Source: JAJYSO01 sp964451785
Lineage (GTDB): Bacteria; Bacteroidota; Bacteroidia; Flavobacteriales; Flavobacteriaceae
DNA length: 37,583 bases
Direction of reading: 5' to 3'
Assembly: GCA_964451785.1 (NCBI GenBank)
Contig: CAYVJG010000030.1
Span: 1-37,583, forward strand
The notes beneath the pieces are model-generated. The model saw nothing but the letters and a program-made list of their open reading frames with translations, ran no database searches and had not been told where the DNA came from. This document shows positions 1 to 7,958 of the stretch, piece after piece. Both the position numbers and the translations under genes were made by a program. Every line of letters begins with the position of its first letter. Positions within the stretch are counted from its first letter, which is position 1.

Positions 1-94
1 CACAGGCATAGCCATAGCTATGACGCGCATTTTTAACGCAGAGATTTGTAATTTTAACAGGAAGATTTGTCTATTTTGAATGTCACTCCCGTAT
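1..94. repeat. Short interspersed element, copy A (cut by window edge)
   Basis: These bases are nearly identical to 762-855, with only a few substitutions, in the same orientation. Copy B shows that the full element is about 162 bp with imperfect inverted ends, so copy A is the right-hand 94 bases of an element that starts before the window. It contains the palindrome CATAGCTATG. The first base after the element here is T, as in copy B, and the flank TTA is shared. No coding potential is seen. The rest of the stretch to 163 holds nothing recognisable. Confidence 0.8.
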
Positions 95-163
95 TAGATA
101 GCTTTTAGCAATATAATTGCAGATAGCTTACCTCTTTAATTAGAGCTAAAACTCACCTTCTTT

Positions 164-568
164 TTACGCTTTATCTTCTTGTTTAGTAAGTTTTAATGTT
201 TGAATGGTACTTTGTCCATCAGTAGATTTCAACTCTTGTGTTTTACTGCTACCAGCAGAGATAATCCAAATTTTAGCAGCTTGCGTACTATCATTTTTCA
301 TCAATACATAATCACCTTCTTTCCATGACCATTTAAATGTTGTGCTATTGTTTTTTTCTATGCCTAACAATGAGTAATTGAGTTGTTGAGAACCTGTTCC
401 ATCTTTTGCAAAATTGATGGTTCCCACATTATTCAACATCACATTATTTGCACCAGGAGAAGTAGCTTGATACTGATGAACAGTCCAAGTACCCACTAAT
501 TTTGGAGCGCAAGAACTCAGCGCACATATGGCAATAATACCTAATAGATTAGTAATTTTTCGTGTCAT
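164..568 (-). CDS. Small lipocalin-like lipoprotein
   Basis: 134 residues. The N-terminus is a lipoprotein signal peptide: basic MTRK, a hydrophobic stretch, and a lipobox ALSSC with the acylated Cys near residue 20. The mature part starts APKLVGTWTVHQY, and this 'hGTW' opening followed by alternating beta-strand-like segments resembles the lipocalin-like small lipoproteins common in Bacteroidota. It is probably anchored in the outer membrane facing the periplasm or the surface. No catalytic motif is seen and the function is unknown. It is a single gene with its own -7 box (646-653) and a dyad near the transcription start, and it is flanked by two copies of a short repeat element. The ATG at 568 is the first Met and gives the full signal peptide. 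I am confident of the gene and the lipoprotein call, less so of the lipocalin likeness. Confidence 0.85.
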   Translation of the reverse strand: MTRKITNLLGIIAICALSSCAPKLVGTWTVHQYQATSPGANNVMLNNVGTINFAKDGTGSQQLNYSLLGIEKNNSTTFKWSWKEGDYVLMKNDSTQAAKIWIISAGSSKTQELKSTDGQSTIQTLKLTKQEDKA

Positions 569-624
569 GATTTTAGATTTTATAGATTAGTTAATCACAT
601 TGAATGTTCAACAAGGATATTCTT

Positions 625-640
625 CAACTAGCACTAGTTG
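625..640. promoter_or_regulatory. Perfect dyad CAACTAG-CA-CTAGTTG near the lipoprotein transcription start
   Basis: Seven-base arms with a 2-base centre lie directly downstream, on the minus strand, of the -7 box at 646-653, so the dyad sits at the expected start of transcription. It could be an operator or a 5'-UTR hairpin. The position is seen in the sequence; the role is inferred. Confidence 0.4.
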
Positions 641-645
641 AGCGG

Positions 646-653
646 CAAATATA
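646..653 (-). promoter_or_regulatory. -7 box TATATTTG for the small lipoprotein gene
   Basis: On the minus strand this reads TATATTTG, a full match to the Bacteroidota -7 consensus TAnnTTTG, about 78 bases before the ATG at 568. No convincing -33 TTG was found at the usual spacing. Confidence 0.5.
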
Positions 654-693
654 ACTGATTTTGCTATAAGTATAGTGCTAAGTGCTAGCTCTT

Positions 694-855
694 ATACGGA
701 AATGATTTTTGAAATAGACCAAAAATTTTGTCATGAAAATTTCAAAGGTCAAGGCAAAAAGCACAGGCATAGCCATAGCTATGACGCGCATTTTTAACGC
801 AGAGATTTGTAATTTTAATAGAAAGATTTGTCTATTTTGAATGTCACTTCCGTAT
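694..855. repeat. Short inverted-repeat-ended element, copy B (MITE-like)
   Basis: The first about 30 bases (694-723, beginning ATACGGAAATGA) and the reverse complement of the last about 30 (826-855, beginning ATACGGAAGTGA) agree at most positions without gaps. This gives a 162-bp element with imperfect terminal inverted repeats. Its right 94 bases recur at 1-94. There is no ORF. TTA lies at both edges if the ends are taken as TACGG...CCGTA, so a 3-bp target duplication is possible. The interior carries the palindromic core around CATAGCTATG. With the terminator at 882-915, this accounts for most of the non-coding stretch 569-939. Confidence 0.65.
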
Positions 856-881
856 TATAACTGACAAGGTTTAATAATAAC

Positions 882-915
882 AAAGCGTCCAATTCTTTGT
901 TGAATTGGACGCTTT
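882..915 (-). terminator. groEL terminator hairpin
   Basis: Arms AAAGCGTCCAATTC (882-895) and GAATTGGACGCTTT (902-915) pair over 14 bp around a 6-base loop, 24 bases after the groEL stop codon at 940. The run of T on the minus strand after the hairpin is weak. Confidence 0.7.
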
Positions 916-939
916 ATATAGAAATAAAAATCAATTTTA

Positions 940-2574
940 TTACATCATTCCCGGCATACCGCCGCCCATTGGAGGCATAGCAGCTCCTTTGTCTTCTTCA
1001 GGAATATCGACTAAAGCACATTCAGTAGTCAAGATCATACCGGCTACAGAAGCGGCATTTTCAAGCGCTACACGCGTTACTTTTTTAGGGTCAATAATAC
1101 CAGCTTCCATCATGTCAACAAAGACTTCGTTTTTAGCATCATAACCAAAACTATCTTGATGTTCTTTTACTTTGCTAATCACTACAGAGCCTTCACCACC
1201 AGCATTTTCAACAATAGTGCGCAATGGAGCCTCAACGGCACGAACAACAATATTAATTCCTGTTTCTTCGTCAGCATTAGCCGGCTTTAAATCAGCCAAT
1301 ACAGCTTTAGCGCGCACTAAAGCCACGCCACCACCAGCAACAATACCTTCTTCAACAGCAGCACGAGTAGAGTTCATCGCATCGTCAACGCGATCTTTTT
1401 TCTCCTTCATTTCTACTTCAGAAGCAGCTCCTACATAAAGAACAGCAACACCACCAGCAAGTTTAGCTAGGCGTTCTTGCAGTTTTTCTTTGTCGTAGTC
1501 AGAAGTGGTAGTTTCGATTTGCGCTTTGATTTGGTTGACGCGATTTTTGATTTGCTCATCGCTTCCGGCGCCGTTAACGATAGTGGTATTATCTTTATCA
1601 AGACTTACTTTTTCAGCAGTACCTAATTGATCAACAGTAGCGTTTTCAAGGGTAAATCCGCGTTCTTCAGAAATAACAGTACCACCGGTTAAGATAGCGA
1701 TATCTTCAAGCATAGCTTTACGGCGATCACCAAATCCTGGAGCTTTTACGGCTGCAATTTTAAGAGCACCGCGAAGTTTATTAACGACTAAAGTAGCCAA
1801 AGCTTCGCCATCGACATCTTCTGCAATAATCAAAAGTGGTTTCCCAGTTTTAGCAACTGGTTCTAATACCGGCATAAGATCTTTCATTGTAGATACTTTT
1901 TTCTCTACAATCAAGATGTATGGGTTTTCGAGATCAGCGATCATTTTTTCGCTGTCTGTCACAAAATACGGAGACAAGTAGCCGCGGTCAAACTGCATAC
2001 CTTCAACAACATCAACATAAGTTTCGGTACCTTTTGCTTCTTCAACAGTGATAACACCTTCTTTTCCAACTTTAGCAAAAGCTTGAGCAATCAAATCACC
2101 GATAACCTCATCGTTATTAGCAGAGATAGAAGCAACTTGTTTAATTTGTTCAGAAGAACTACCAACTTCTTTAGATTGTTTTTGTAAGTCTTCAACAATG
2201 GCAGATACAGCCATGTCAATTCCTTTTTTCAAATCCATTGGGTTAGCACCTGCAGCTACATTTTTAAGGCCTTCAGCAACGATAGCTTGAGCCAAAACTG
2301 TAGCAGTAGTTGTACCGTCACCAGCTAAATCATTGGTTTTAGAAGCAACTTCTTTCACCATTTGTGCGCCCATGTTTTCAAGTGGGTTTTCGAGCTCAAT
2401 TTCTTTTGCTACAGAAACACCATCTTTGGTCACGTGAGGAGCACCAAATGATTTACTAATAATTACGTTGCGCCCGCGTGGACCAAGCGTTACTTTTACA
2501 GCGTTAGCCAATGCGTCAACACCGCGTTTTAAACCGTCGCGAGCTTGTACATCAAATTTTATATCTTTAGCCAT
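940..2574 (-). CDS. groEL: Chaperonin GroEL (60 kDa)
   Basis: 544 residues, the normal family length. GroEL forms two seven-membered rings in the cytoplasm that enclose and fold proteins using ATP, capped by GroES. Visible family features are the start AKDIKFDVQARDGLKRGVD, the ATP site around residues 84-92 (AGDGTTTATVLA), the GGGVAL segment near residue 413, and the MPPMGGGMPGMM Gly-Met-rich tail that is typical of housekeeping GroEL. It follows groES by 37 bases on the same strand, is probably co-transcribed from the promoter near 2940-2954, and ends at the hairpin 882-915. No CIRCE-type inverted repeat was noticed upstream of groES. Confidence 0.99.
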   Translation of the reverse strand: MAKDIKFDVQARDGLKRGVDALANAVKVTLGPRGRNVIISKSFGAPHVTKDGVSVAKEIELENPLENMGAQMVKEVASKTNDLAGDGTTTATVLAQAIVAEGLKNVAAGANPMDLKKGIDMAVSAIVEDLQKQSKEVGSSSEQIKQVASISANNDEVIGDLIAQAFAKVGKEGVITVEEAKGTETYVDVVEGMQFDRGYLSPYFVTDSEKMIADLENPYILIVEKKVSTMKDLMPVLEPVAKTGKPLLIIAEDVDGEALATLVVNKLRGALKIAAVKAPGFGDRRKAMLEDIAILTGGTVISEERGFTLENATVDQLGTAEKVSLDKDNTTIVNGAGSDEQIKNRVNQIKAQIETTTSDYDKEKLQERLAKLAGGVAVLYVGAASEVEMKEKKDRVDDAMNSTRAAVEEGIVAGGGVALVRAKAVLADLKPANADEETGINIVVRAVEAPLRTIVENAGGEGSVVISKVKEHQDSFGYDAKNEVFVDMMEAGIIDPKKVTRVALENAASVAGMILTTECALVDIPEEDKGAAMPPMGGGMPGMM

Positions 2575-2611
2575 TATAGGTTAATTTTAGAGTTATAAAC
2601 TTATTTAATAA

Positions 2612-2887
2612 TTAGAGAATTCCTAAGATTTCGTCTTCTCTCATAATCAGGTAATCTTTACCGTCGAGTTTTAATTCTGTTCCTGAAAATTTACCGTAAA
2701 GTACAGTGTCATTTTCTTTAACAGTCATTTCGTGGTCTTTAGTTCCTTTACCAACAGCAACGACAGTGCCTTGATGAGGTTTTTCTTTAGCAGAATCAGG
2801 GATATATAGGCCAGATTCAGTTTTAGTTTCAGCAGCTGCCGGTGCAATGAGCACACGATCAGCCAAAGGTTTGAATGTCAACGCCAT
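2612..2887 (-). CDS. groES: Co-chaperonin GroES (10 kDa)
   Basis: 91 residues, slightly shorter than the E. coli 97. GroES is the heptameric lid that closes the GroEL chamber. Seen here are the N-terminal LADRVLIAP strand, the mobile loop region (ETKTESGLYIPDSAKEKP, about residues 20-37), GTVVAVGKG, the YGKFSG turn and the C-terminal REDEILGIL, all family hallmarks. It is the first gene of the groES-groEL operon. A possible sigma-54-like element lies 53-67 bases upstream. The ATG at 2887 matches the conserved family start; the longer ORF reading into it from upstream in another frame is not a gene. Confidence 0.98.
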   Translation of the reverse strand: MALTFKPLADRVLIAPAAAETKTESGLYIPDSAKEKPHQGTVVAVGKGTKDHEMTVKENDTVLYGKFSGTELKLDGKDYLIMREDEILGIL

Positions 2888-2939
2888 TTATTATTAATTT
2901 ATGGTTGTTATTAGGTTTTAAAATCTGAACTAAAACATG

Positions 2940-2954
2940 GCTAAAAGTGTGCCA
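2940..2954 (-). promoter_or_regulatory. Candidate sigma-54-like (-24/-12) promoter of groES-groEL
   Basis: On the minus strand this reads TGGCACACTTTTAGC, against the sigma-54 consensus TGGCACNNNNNTTGC. The invariant GG and GC are spaced correctly, and the only core change is A for T before GC. No TAnnTTTG box was found between secG and groES. A start near 2928 would leave a leader of about 40 bases. This is an inference from the motif alone. Confidence 0.4.
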
Positions 2955-2983
2955 ATCGACTAAACCTGTCAGGTGGGGATAAA

Positions 2984-3020
2984 AAAATGCCAACTTGTCA
3001 CAAAGGCAAGTTGGCATTTT
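2984..3020 (-). terminator. secG operon terminator
   Basis: Perfect 14-bp arms (2984-2997 and 3007-3020, AAAATGCCAACTTG and complement) enclose a 9-base loop. Read on the minus strand, the hairpin is followed by a T run. It lies 22 bases after the secG stop and separates that operon from groES. Confidence 0.88.
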
Positions 3021-3042
3021 AAAAGATTGAACGAAGTTTCGT

Positions 3043-3405
3043 TTATTTAGTTGAATCTTCTTGTTCAGTAGTTTTTTGAGTGGCTTCAAATGGAGTTGCT
3101 TGATCTTGAGTAGCAGCAGGAGCTGATACAGGAGTTCCTTCCATAAGTCGTGATTGAGGAGCTGTTGAGTTACTGGTTCCTGTAACGTTATACAACAAGA
3201 TTAAAACCAATAAAACTGTAGCTAAAGTCCAAGTACTTTTAGTTAAAAAGTCATTGGTACGTTTGACACCTCCTGAAGTACCCCCTGCGCCGCCGCCAAA
3301 AGAAGAAGATAAACCTCCACCTTTAGGATTTTGAACCATAATAACGACTACTAACAAGAAGCAGACAATAAGGATAAGTGCTAAAATTATAACTGATGTG
3401 CTCAT
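3043..3405 (-). CDS. secG: Preprotein translocase subunit SecG
   Basis: 120 residues. SecG is the small inner-membrane partner of SecYE that assists protein export. Visible features are a first membrane helix (about residues 4-24), the family motif MVQNPKGGGLSSSFGGG (about 23-39), a Thr/Lys stretch, and a second helix around TWTLATVLLVLILLYNV (about 59-75). A polar tail of about 45 residues rich in Thr, Gln and Ala follows, longer than in E. coli SecG but usual in Bacteroidota. It is the last gene of the miaB-to-secG run. Its start codon abuts the stop of the TPR gene (shared base 3405), and the operon ends at 2984-3020. Confidence 0.95.
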   Translation of the reverse strand: MSTSVIILALILIVCFLLVVVIMVQNPKGGGLSSSFGGGAGGTSGGVKRTNDFLTKSTWTLATVLLVLILLYNVTGTSNSTAPQSRLMEGTPVSAPAATQDQATPFEATQKTTEQEDSTK

Positions 3406-4283
3406 TATTTATTTTTATTTTCTCTAAGATTTTCTATTTCCCGAATACGGTCTGCAAATAAAGCACTTTTTTCGGGATTTTTCAAAATTAATATTTTATA
3501 TGATTGTATAGCCTTGTCAAAATTTTTCTGTTCAGCGTAAATCTTTGCCAGAGTCTCAGTCATCAAATTTGTTTCAGAGTTGCTATTTTGACTAATTGTG
3601 ACTGCCCCTACCTTCTCTGAAGGTTTTATTTTTGGGGCTTTTTTAATAAATGCGTCAATAATTTGCTCTTCGCGTTTTTGACTGGGTTTAGCAGGTGTTT
3701 CTTCTATGCGATCTATTTTTTTTACAGATGTTAATTTTAACCATTCTGCAAAAGAGTGCTGTTCAGATTTATCAAAATTAACCGGTTCTGGTTGCAAAGA
3801 TACATTTGTATCAGCAGATTCCACCTCTTTTTCAACATTTTCCGCATCCAAATCTACGTTTTTATCGGGCACAACGGCCACTGGCGTTAAGTCGGCTTCG
3901 CTTTCTTTAAAGAGTTGTGGATCAAAAACCTGTTCAGCTTCATGTTTATTCATTTGCACTGACAAATCCCATTCTTTTTCTTGCTCAGCTTTCAATTCAT
4001 CGGCATAGCGTTTAGTAATGCGCTGTGAAATCCGATTTTGTTGAAATTCTTCGGAAGTAATATAATCAAAAAGCACGCTGCGGTCTAGGGTATAAGCAGC
4101 GGTTAATCTTAAGGCCTTATTATATTTAAAATTATGCAATTGATAATAGCCCTTTAAACGCAAGGCTCGTGCAGCCTGAAAATAAGGAAATTCATCCAAA
4201 AGGGCACTTAACTCTTCTACTTGATTTTTATCAAGGGAGTTGTTTTGCAGGAGAATTTCATTAAATTTTTGAAGCGTCATCAA
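3405..4283 (-). CDS. TPR-like protein of the lptE-secG locus
   Basis: 292 residues with no signal peptide. The N-terminal about 80 residues are helical and rich in Leu, Phe and Tyr (DEFPYFQAARALRLKGYY). The middle, about residues 85-230, is acidic and low-complexity. The C-terminus carries one clear tetratricopeptide-type helical pair (TETLAKIYAEQKNFDKAIQSYKILILKNP, about 240-270). This suggests a cytoplasmic or membrane-peripheral scaffold, but no function can be assigned. It lies between lptE (6-base gap) and secG (one-base overlap), so it is almost certainly co-translated with envelope genes. The ATG pair at 4283 is the only sensible start. Confidence 0.88.
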   Translation of the reverse strand: MMTLQKFNEILLQNNSLDKNQVEELSALLDEFPYFQAARALRLKGYYQLHNFKYNKALRLTAAYTLDRSVLFDYITSEEFQQNRISQRITKRYADELKAEQEKEWDLSVQMNKHEAEQVFDPQLFKESEADLTPVAVVPDKNVDLDAENVEKEVESADTNVSLQPEPVNFDKSEQHSFAEWLKLTSVKKIDRIEETPAKPSQKREEQIIDAFIKKAPKIKPSEKVGAVTISQNSNSETNLMTETLAKIYAEQKNFDKAIQSYKILILKNPEKSALFADRIREIENLRENKNK

Positions 4284-4289
4284 CTTAGT

Positions 4290-4817
4290 TTACCAATCTG
4301 TCAAAGATTCATTAAAAATTTCTTGTGTAATTTGTTCAAAGATAGCATCTAAAGCGGTATCTAAAATCTGACCTGTGAGCTGTTGTGCGCCAGGGTAGTC
4401 ATAATAGAACGAAAATTGTTTTTCAAAATTTTTCTCAGGCTCCAAATTATTATAAAAACGCACATTAACAACCACTGTTAATCGGTTTTGAGCCGCAGTA
4501 CTATTAGAGGTCGCGGTCATTGGTGCAATGTAATAGCGCGTAATCTCGCCTTCATACACGAGATCTCCATTAGTATTGGTAAGTCCTAAGCTGGTTTGAT
4601 TTTGAATCAAATCTTGCAAACGCAGGGTAAATGTTCGGTCTATCCCCGGTTCAATCAAATCTGCCATGTTTTGAAACTGTCTCACTTCAAACGTTTTTGC
4701 AGCGCCCACATCAGCTCCTGTAAAGGAATATATGCCACAACCTGTCATCAGCGTTAGCATTAGCAATACCGCTAAAGGTTTAATAGCTTTATTATTTAAA
4801 ATTTTACGACTCATCAC
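4290..4817 (-). CDS. lptE: LPS assembly lipoprotein LptE family
   Basis: 175 residues. LptE plugs the LptD barrel in the outer membrane and helps insert lipopolysaccharide. The N-terminus is a lipoprotein signal peptide (KPLAVLLMLTLMTGC, Cys near residue 27), followed by the family opening GIYSFTGADV. A DLIQNQTSLGLTNTNGDLVYEGEITRY segment matches the LptE/RlpB beta-alpha pattern. The C-terminus has the usual amphipathic helix ending QEIFNESLTDW. Its start overlaps the upstream regulator's stop by 4 bases, indicating translational coupling. The alternative start at 4814 (second Met) would differ by one residue. Confidence 0.88.
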   Translation of the reverse strand: MMSRKILNNKAIKPLAVLLMLTLMTGCGIYSFTGADVGAAKTFEVRQFQNMADLIEPGIDRTFTLRLQDLIQNQTSLGLTNTNGDLVYEGEITRYYIAPMTATSNSTAAQNRLTVVVNVRFYNNLEPEKNFEKQFSFYYDYPGAQQLTGQILDTALDAIFEQITQEIFNESLTDW

Positions 4818-6088
4818 AGGTTATACAGTTTAATTTTTCGGTATAAGGTTCGCTCGCTAATTCCTAGTTCATCAGCTGTAGCTTTGCGTTTTCCACTATT
4901 GCGCTCGAGTGCCTTTTTTATCAACTCAATTTCTCGTTCTTGTAAAGACAGGGTTTCTTCTTCTTCCACATCTTCCACATAATGGTAATCTTCTTCTGAT
5001 TTACGTTCAGAAGGATTAAGGTGCTGGGCGTGTTTTTCAGGAATCTGAAGGATCTCTAAGCGTTCATTAAAATCGTCGTGATGTTCACCTTCGTCATCAC
5101 TATCGCCATATATTTTTTGAATCAATCCACTGTGTTCTGATTTCACATCTTCACTACTGTCATTCTTCAAGAGCTCTAGGGTTAATTTTTTCAAATCATT
5201 GATATCGTTTTTCATATCAAAGAGCACTTTGTAAAGAATTTCACGTTCGTTACTAAAATCGTGAGAATCTTTTTTATCAGAAATCACAGCCGGTAAATTA
5301 GATCTATTTTCAGGCAAATATTCTCTTAATGTATCGGCATCAATAGTCCGTTTTTTCTCTAAAACAGAAATTTGCTCTGTCACATTACGCAATTGACGAA
5401 TATTACCTTCCCATTGATTGCGCATCAACAAGCTTTGCGCATTTTCATCAAGACGGATGGTCGGCATTTTGTATTTTAATCCAAAATCAGAGGCAAATTT
5501 CCGAAACAGTAAGTGAATGTCTGTTTGGCGATCACGCAAAGGCGGCAAATGAATATCTATTGTGCTCAAGCGATAATAAAGGTCTTCTCTAAATTTTTCC
5601 TTTTTAATCGCCTCGTGCATTTTTATATTTGTAGCGGCTACAATGCGCACATTGGTTTTTTGTACTTTAGAAGAGCCTACTTTTATAAACTCGCCATTTT
5701 CTAAAACACGCAATAGGCGTACTTGAGTGGTCAAAGGCAACTCCCCGACTTCATCTAAAAAAATAGTACCACCGTCAGCCTCTTCAAAATAGCCATTTCT
5801 GGTTTTAGTGGCTCCTGTAAAAGCGCCTTTTTCATGTCCAAACAATTCGCTATCTATAGTTCCTTCAGGAATAGCTCCACAGTTAACAGCTATATATTTA
5901 TTGTGTTTGCGATGTGATAAGGCATGAATAATTTTAGGAATACTCTCTTTACCTACTCCACTTTCTCCAGTTACCAACACTGAAATATCTGTAGGGGCTA
6001 CCTGAATAGCTTTTTCAATAGCACGGTTCAGCCCCGGATCATTTCCAATAATTTCAAAACGTTGTTTTATAGCTTGTACGGATTCCAT
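4814..6088 (-). CDS. Sigma-54-dependent transcriptional activator (AAA+ plus Fis-type HTH)
   Basis: 424 residues from the chosen start. It uses ATP to open sigma-54 RNA polymerase complexes. Motifs are Walker A GESGVGKE (41-48), the sigma-54-contacting GAFTGA loop (88-93), Walker B GGTIFLDEVGEL (from 106), sensor II-type GNIRQLRN, a long acidic linker (about 270-385) and a C-terminal Fis-type helix-turn-helix (ADELGISERTLYRKIKLYNL). There is no receiver, GAF or other input domain, so control must be through partner proteins or its amount. An upstream in-frame ATG at 6118 would add MITFFYFTLS, which does not look like family sequence; MESVQAIKQ at 6088 is preferred. It lies between miaB and lptE, which is the usual context for this family in Flavobacteriaceae. 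Its targets are not known. Confidence 0.95.
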   Translation of the reverse strand: MESVQAIKQRFEIIGNDPGLNRAIEKAIQVAPTDISVLVTGESGVGKESIPKIIHALSHRKHNKYIAVNCGAIPEGTIDSELFGHEKGAFTGATKTRNGYFEEADGGTIFLDEVGELPLTTQVRLLRVLENGEFIKVGSSKVQKTNVRIVAATNIKMHEAIKKEKFREDLYYRLSTIDIHLPPLRDRQTDIHLLFRKFASDFGLKYKMPTIRLDENAQSLLMRNQWEGNIRQLRNVTEQISVLEKKRTIDADTLREYLPENRSNLPAVISDKKDSHDFSNEREILYKVLFDMKNDINDLKKLTLELLKNDSSEDVKSEHSGLIQKIYGDSDDEGEHHDDFNERLEILQIPEKHAQHLNPSERKSEEDYHYVEDVEEEETLSLQEREIELIKKALERNSGKRKATADELGISERTLYRKIKLYNL

Positions 6089-6160
6089 AGATAGCGTAAA
6101 ATAAAAAAATGTGATCAACAGGTTATAACACTTTTGACCTCAACAGAGCTTGTGCTTAAG

Positions 6161-7633
6161 TTAATTGTTGTCAGAGTAGCCTACAGCCTCGCCTATAAGG
6201 GTTGCTGAAGTACAGTCTGTAATTTTCACATTGACAAAATCACCAACTTTATAATTCCCTTTAGGAAAGACAACTGTCGTATTTTGTGAGCTGCGGCCTG
6301 ACCAATCTTGAGCTGATTTTTTAGATTCTTTTTCAATCAACACCTCTTCAACTTTTCCTAAATGCTGTTGCGTGCGGTAATGAGAGTGCTTTTGTTGCAG
6401 GTTAATAATTTCAGTCAATCGGCGTTTTTTCACTTCTTCAGGCACGTTATCTTCCATTTTTCGGGCGGCCATAGTTCCAGGGCGTTCAGAATAGGCAAAC
6501 ATATATCCAAAATCATACTTCACATACTCCATCAATGACAAGGTGTCTTGGTGATCTTCTTCTGTTTCAGAAGGAAAACCAGTCATCATATCATGTGAAA
6601 TTGCACAATTGGGAATACGTTTAAGGATATTGTCAATTAAGTCAAAATATTCTTGGCGGGTGTGCAAGCGATTCATAGCCTTTAAAATACGATCACTACC
6701 ACTTTGCACCGGCAAGTGAATATAATTACAAATATTTCTGTATTTAGCCATGGTATCAATCACATCTAAAGTCATATCTTGAGGGTTAGATGTTGAAAAG
6801 CGAATGCGCATTTTAGGTTGTGCCAAGGCTACCATTTCGAGTAAGTTAGCAAAATAAACAGCATTTTCTTTTTGCTCGTCAGTAGCGTTTTTAAAATCTT
6901 TCTTCATGCCACCGCCATACCACAAATAGCTATCTACATTTTGCCCTAACAAAGTAACTTCTTTATAGCCTTTTGAAGCTAAATCATTCACTTCACGCAC
7001 AATACTAAATGGATCTCTACTGCGTTCACGACCACGTGTAAATGGCACTACACAAAAGGTACACATATTGTCACAACCTCTAGTGATAGACACAAATGCA
7101 GACACACCATTAGATTGTAAACGCACAGGCGAAATATCACCATAGGTTTCTTCTTTAGATAAAATGACATTTACGGCATCACGACCTGATTCGATTTCGC
7201 GCACTAAATTAGGTAAGTCTTTATAAGCATCAGGGCCGGCTACTAAATCGACAATCTTTTCTTCTTCGAGAAGCTTGTGTTTTAAACGTTCAGCCATACA
7301 GCCTAGAACGCCTACTTTCATTTTAGGATTCTCTCTTTTTACGGCATTATATTTTTCAAGACGTTTACGCACTGTATCTTCAGCTTTCGCCCGTATCGCA
7401 CAAGTGTTGACTAATACCAAATCAGCTTCAGAAAGCTGGTCAGTCAGCCCAAACCCATCTTTTTCTAATATAGAAGCTACAATTTCACTATCGCTAAAGT
7501 TCATTGCGCAGCCATAGCTTTCTATATAGAGTTTACGCGCTCCAGCAGGAACAGGTTTTTTCTCTTTGCTATTTTTTTTCACCAATGTTTGCCCTTGTCT
7601 GCGTTCGTCAATAATATTTAGCACGCTCTTCAT
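6161..7633 (-). CDS. miaB: tRNA-2-methylthio-N6-dimethylallyladenosine synthase MiaB
   Basis: 490 residues. MiaB is a radical-SAM enzyme that adds the 2-methylthio group to i6A37 of tRNAs reading U-starting codons. The N-terminal methylthiotransferase domain has its three cluster cysteines in GCAMNFSDSE, NTCAIR and VLGCMAE. The radical-SAM CxxxCxxC appears as GCDNMCTFC. The C-terminal TRAM-type RNA-binding region is about residues 415-485 (LGKVEEVLIEKESKK...YKVGDFVNVKI). It is first in the run miaB, sigma-54 activator, lptE, TPR, secG, with a good promoter at 7662-7691. The ATG at 7633 gives a slightly long N-terminus; a shorter start is possible but no better one is evident. Confidence 0.97.
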   Translation of the reverse strand: MKSVLNIIDERRQGQTLVKKNSKEKKPVPAGARKLYIESYGCAMNFSDSEIVASILEKDGFGLTDQLSEADLVLVNTCAIRAKAEDTVRKRLEKYNAVKRENPKMKVGVLGCMAERLKHKLLEEEKIVDLVAGPDAYKDLPNLVREIESGRDAVNVILSKEETYGDISPVRLQSNGVSAFVSITRGCDNMCTFCVVPFTRGRERSRDPFSIVREVNDLASKGYKEVTLLGQNVDSYLWYGGGMKKDFKNATDEQKENAVYFANLLEMVALAQPKMRIRFSTSNPQDMTLDVIDTMAKYRNICNYIHLPVQSGSDRILKAMNRLHTRQEYFDLIDNILKRIPNCAISHDMMTGFPSETEEDHQDTLSLMEYVKYDFGYMFAYSERPGTMAARKMEDNVPEEVKKRRLTEIINLQQKHSHYRTQQHLGKVEEVLIEKESKKSAQDWSGRSSQNTTVVFPKGNYKVGDFVNVKITDCTSATLIGEAVGYSDNN

Positions 7634-7661
7634 AGTCGAAATTCTTTAAATCAATAGATTG

Positions 7662-7691
7662 CAAAGATACCAATTTCACATTTATGACAAA
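7662..7691 (-). promoter_or_regulatory. miaB operon promoter (TTTG-N18-TATCTTTG)
   Basis: On the minus strand TTTG (complement of 7688-7691) is followed after 18 bases by TATCTTTG (complement of 7662-7669), a full match to the Bacteroidota consensus, about 29 bases before the ATG. The rest of the divergent gap 7634-7958 holds only the topA leader. Near 7933-7939 it has TACTTTG, one base short of the TAnnTTTG pattern, as a possible topA -7 element. Confidence 0.72.
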
Positions 7692-7958
7692 CTGACAGTA
7701 ACGCATTTTTCGCAGTTTATCTTCTTTTGAATAGGCTAATACGAATTGATAAACTTTAAAGATATCAAACTCGAAGCGGTTATAAAGAAGTATCAGTTTC
7801 ATTTTCAAAAACACTATCAAATAATGCTTTACCCCAGTTTCAGTACTGATTTAGCTTGAACAGCTCTGATAAATACAGGTGAATTTAAGGGGGATTTAAA
7901 GAATTCAAAATAAAGATTACAAAAAAATCACGTACTTTGCACACAAAATTTTTTTATT

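Noticed and set aside
905..1438. Plus-strand ORFs opposite groEL
   Set aside because: They lie fully antisense to an unambiguous groEL and show no domain or start signal.
2859..3089. A 76-residue minus-strand ORF between secG and groES
   Set aside because: It overlaps both genes in another frame and runs through the operon terminator and the groES promoter region.
7608..7820. A 70-residue minus-strand ORF upstream of miaB
   Set aside because: It crosses the miaB promoter and start and has no recognisable features.
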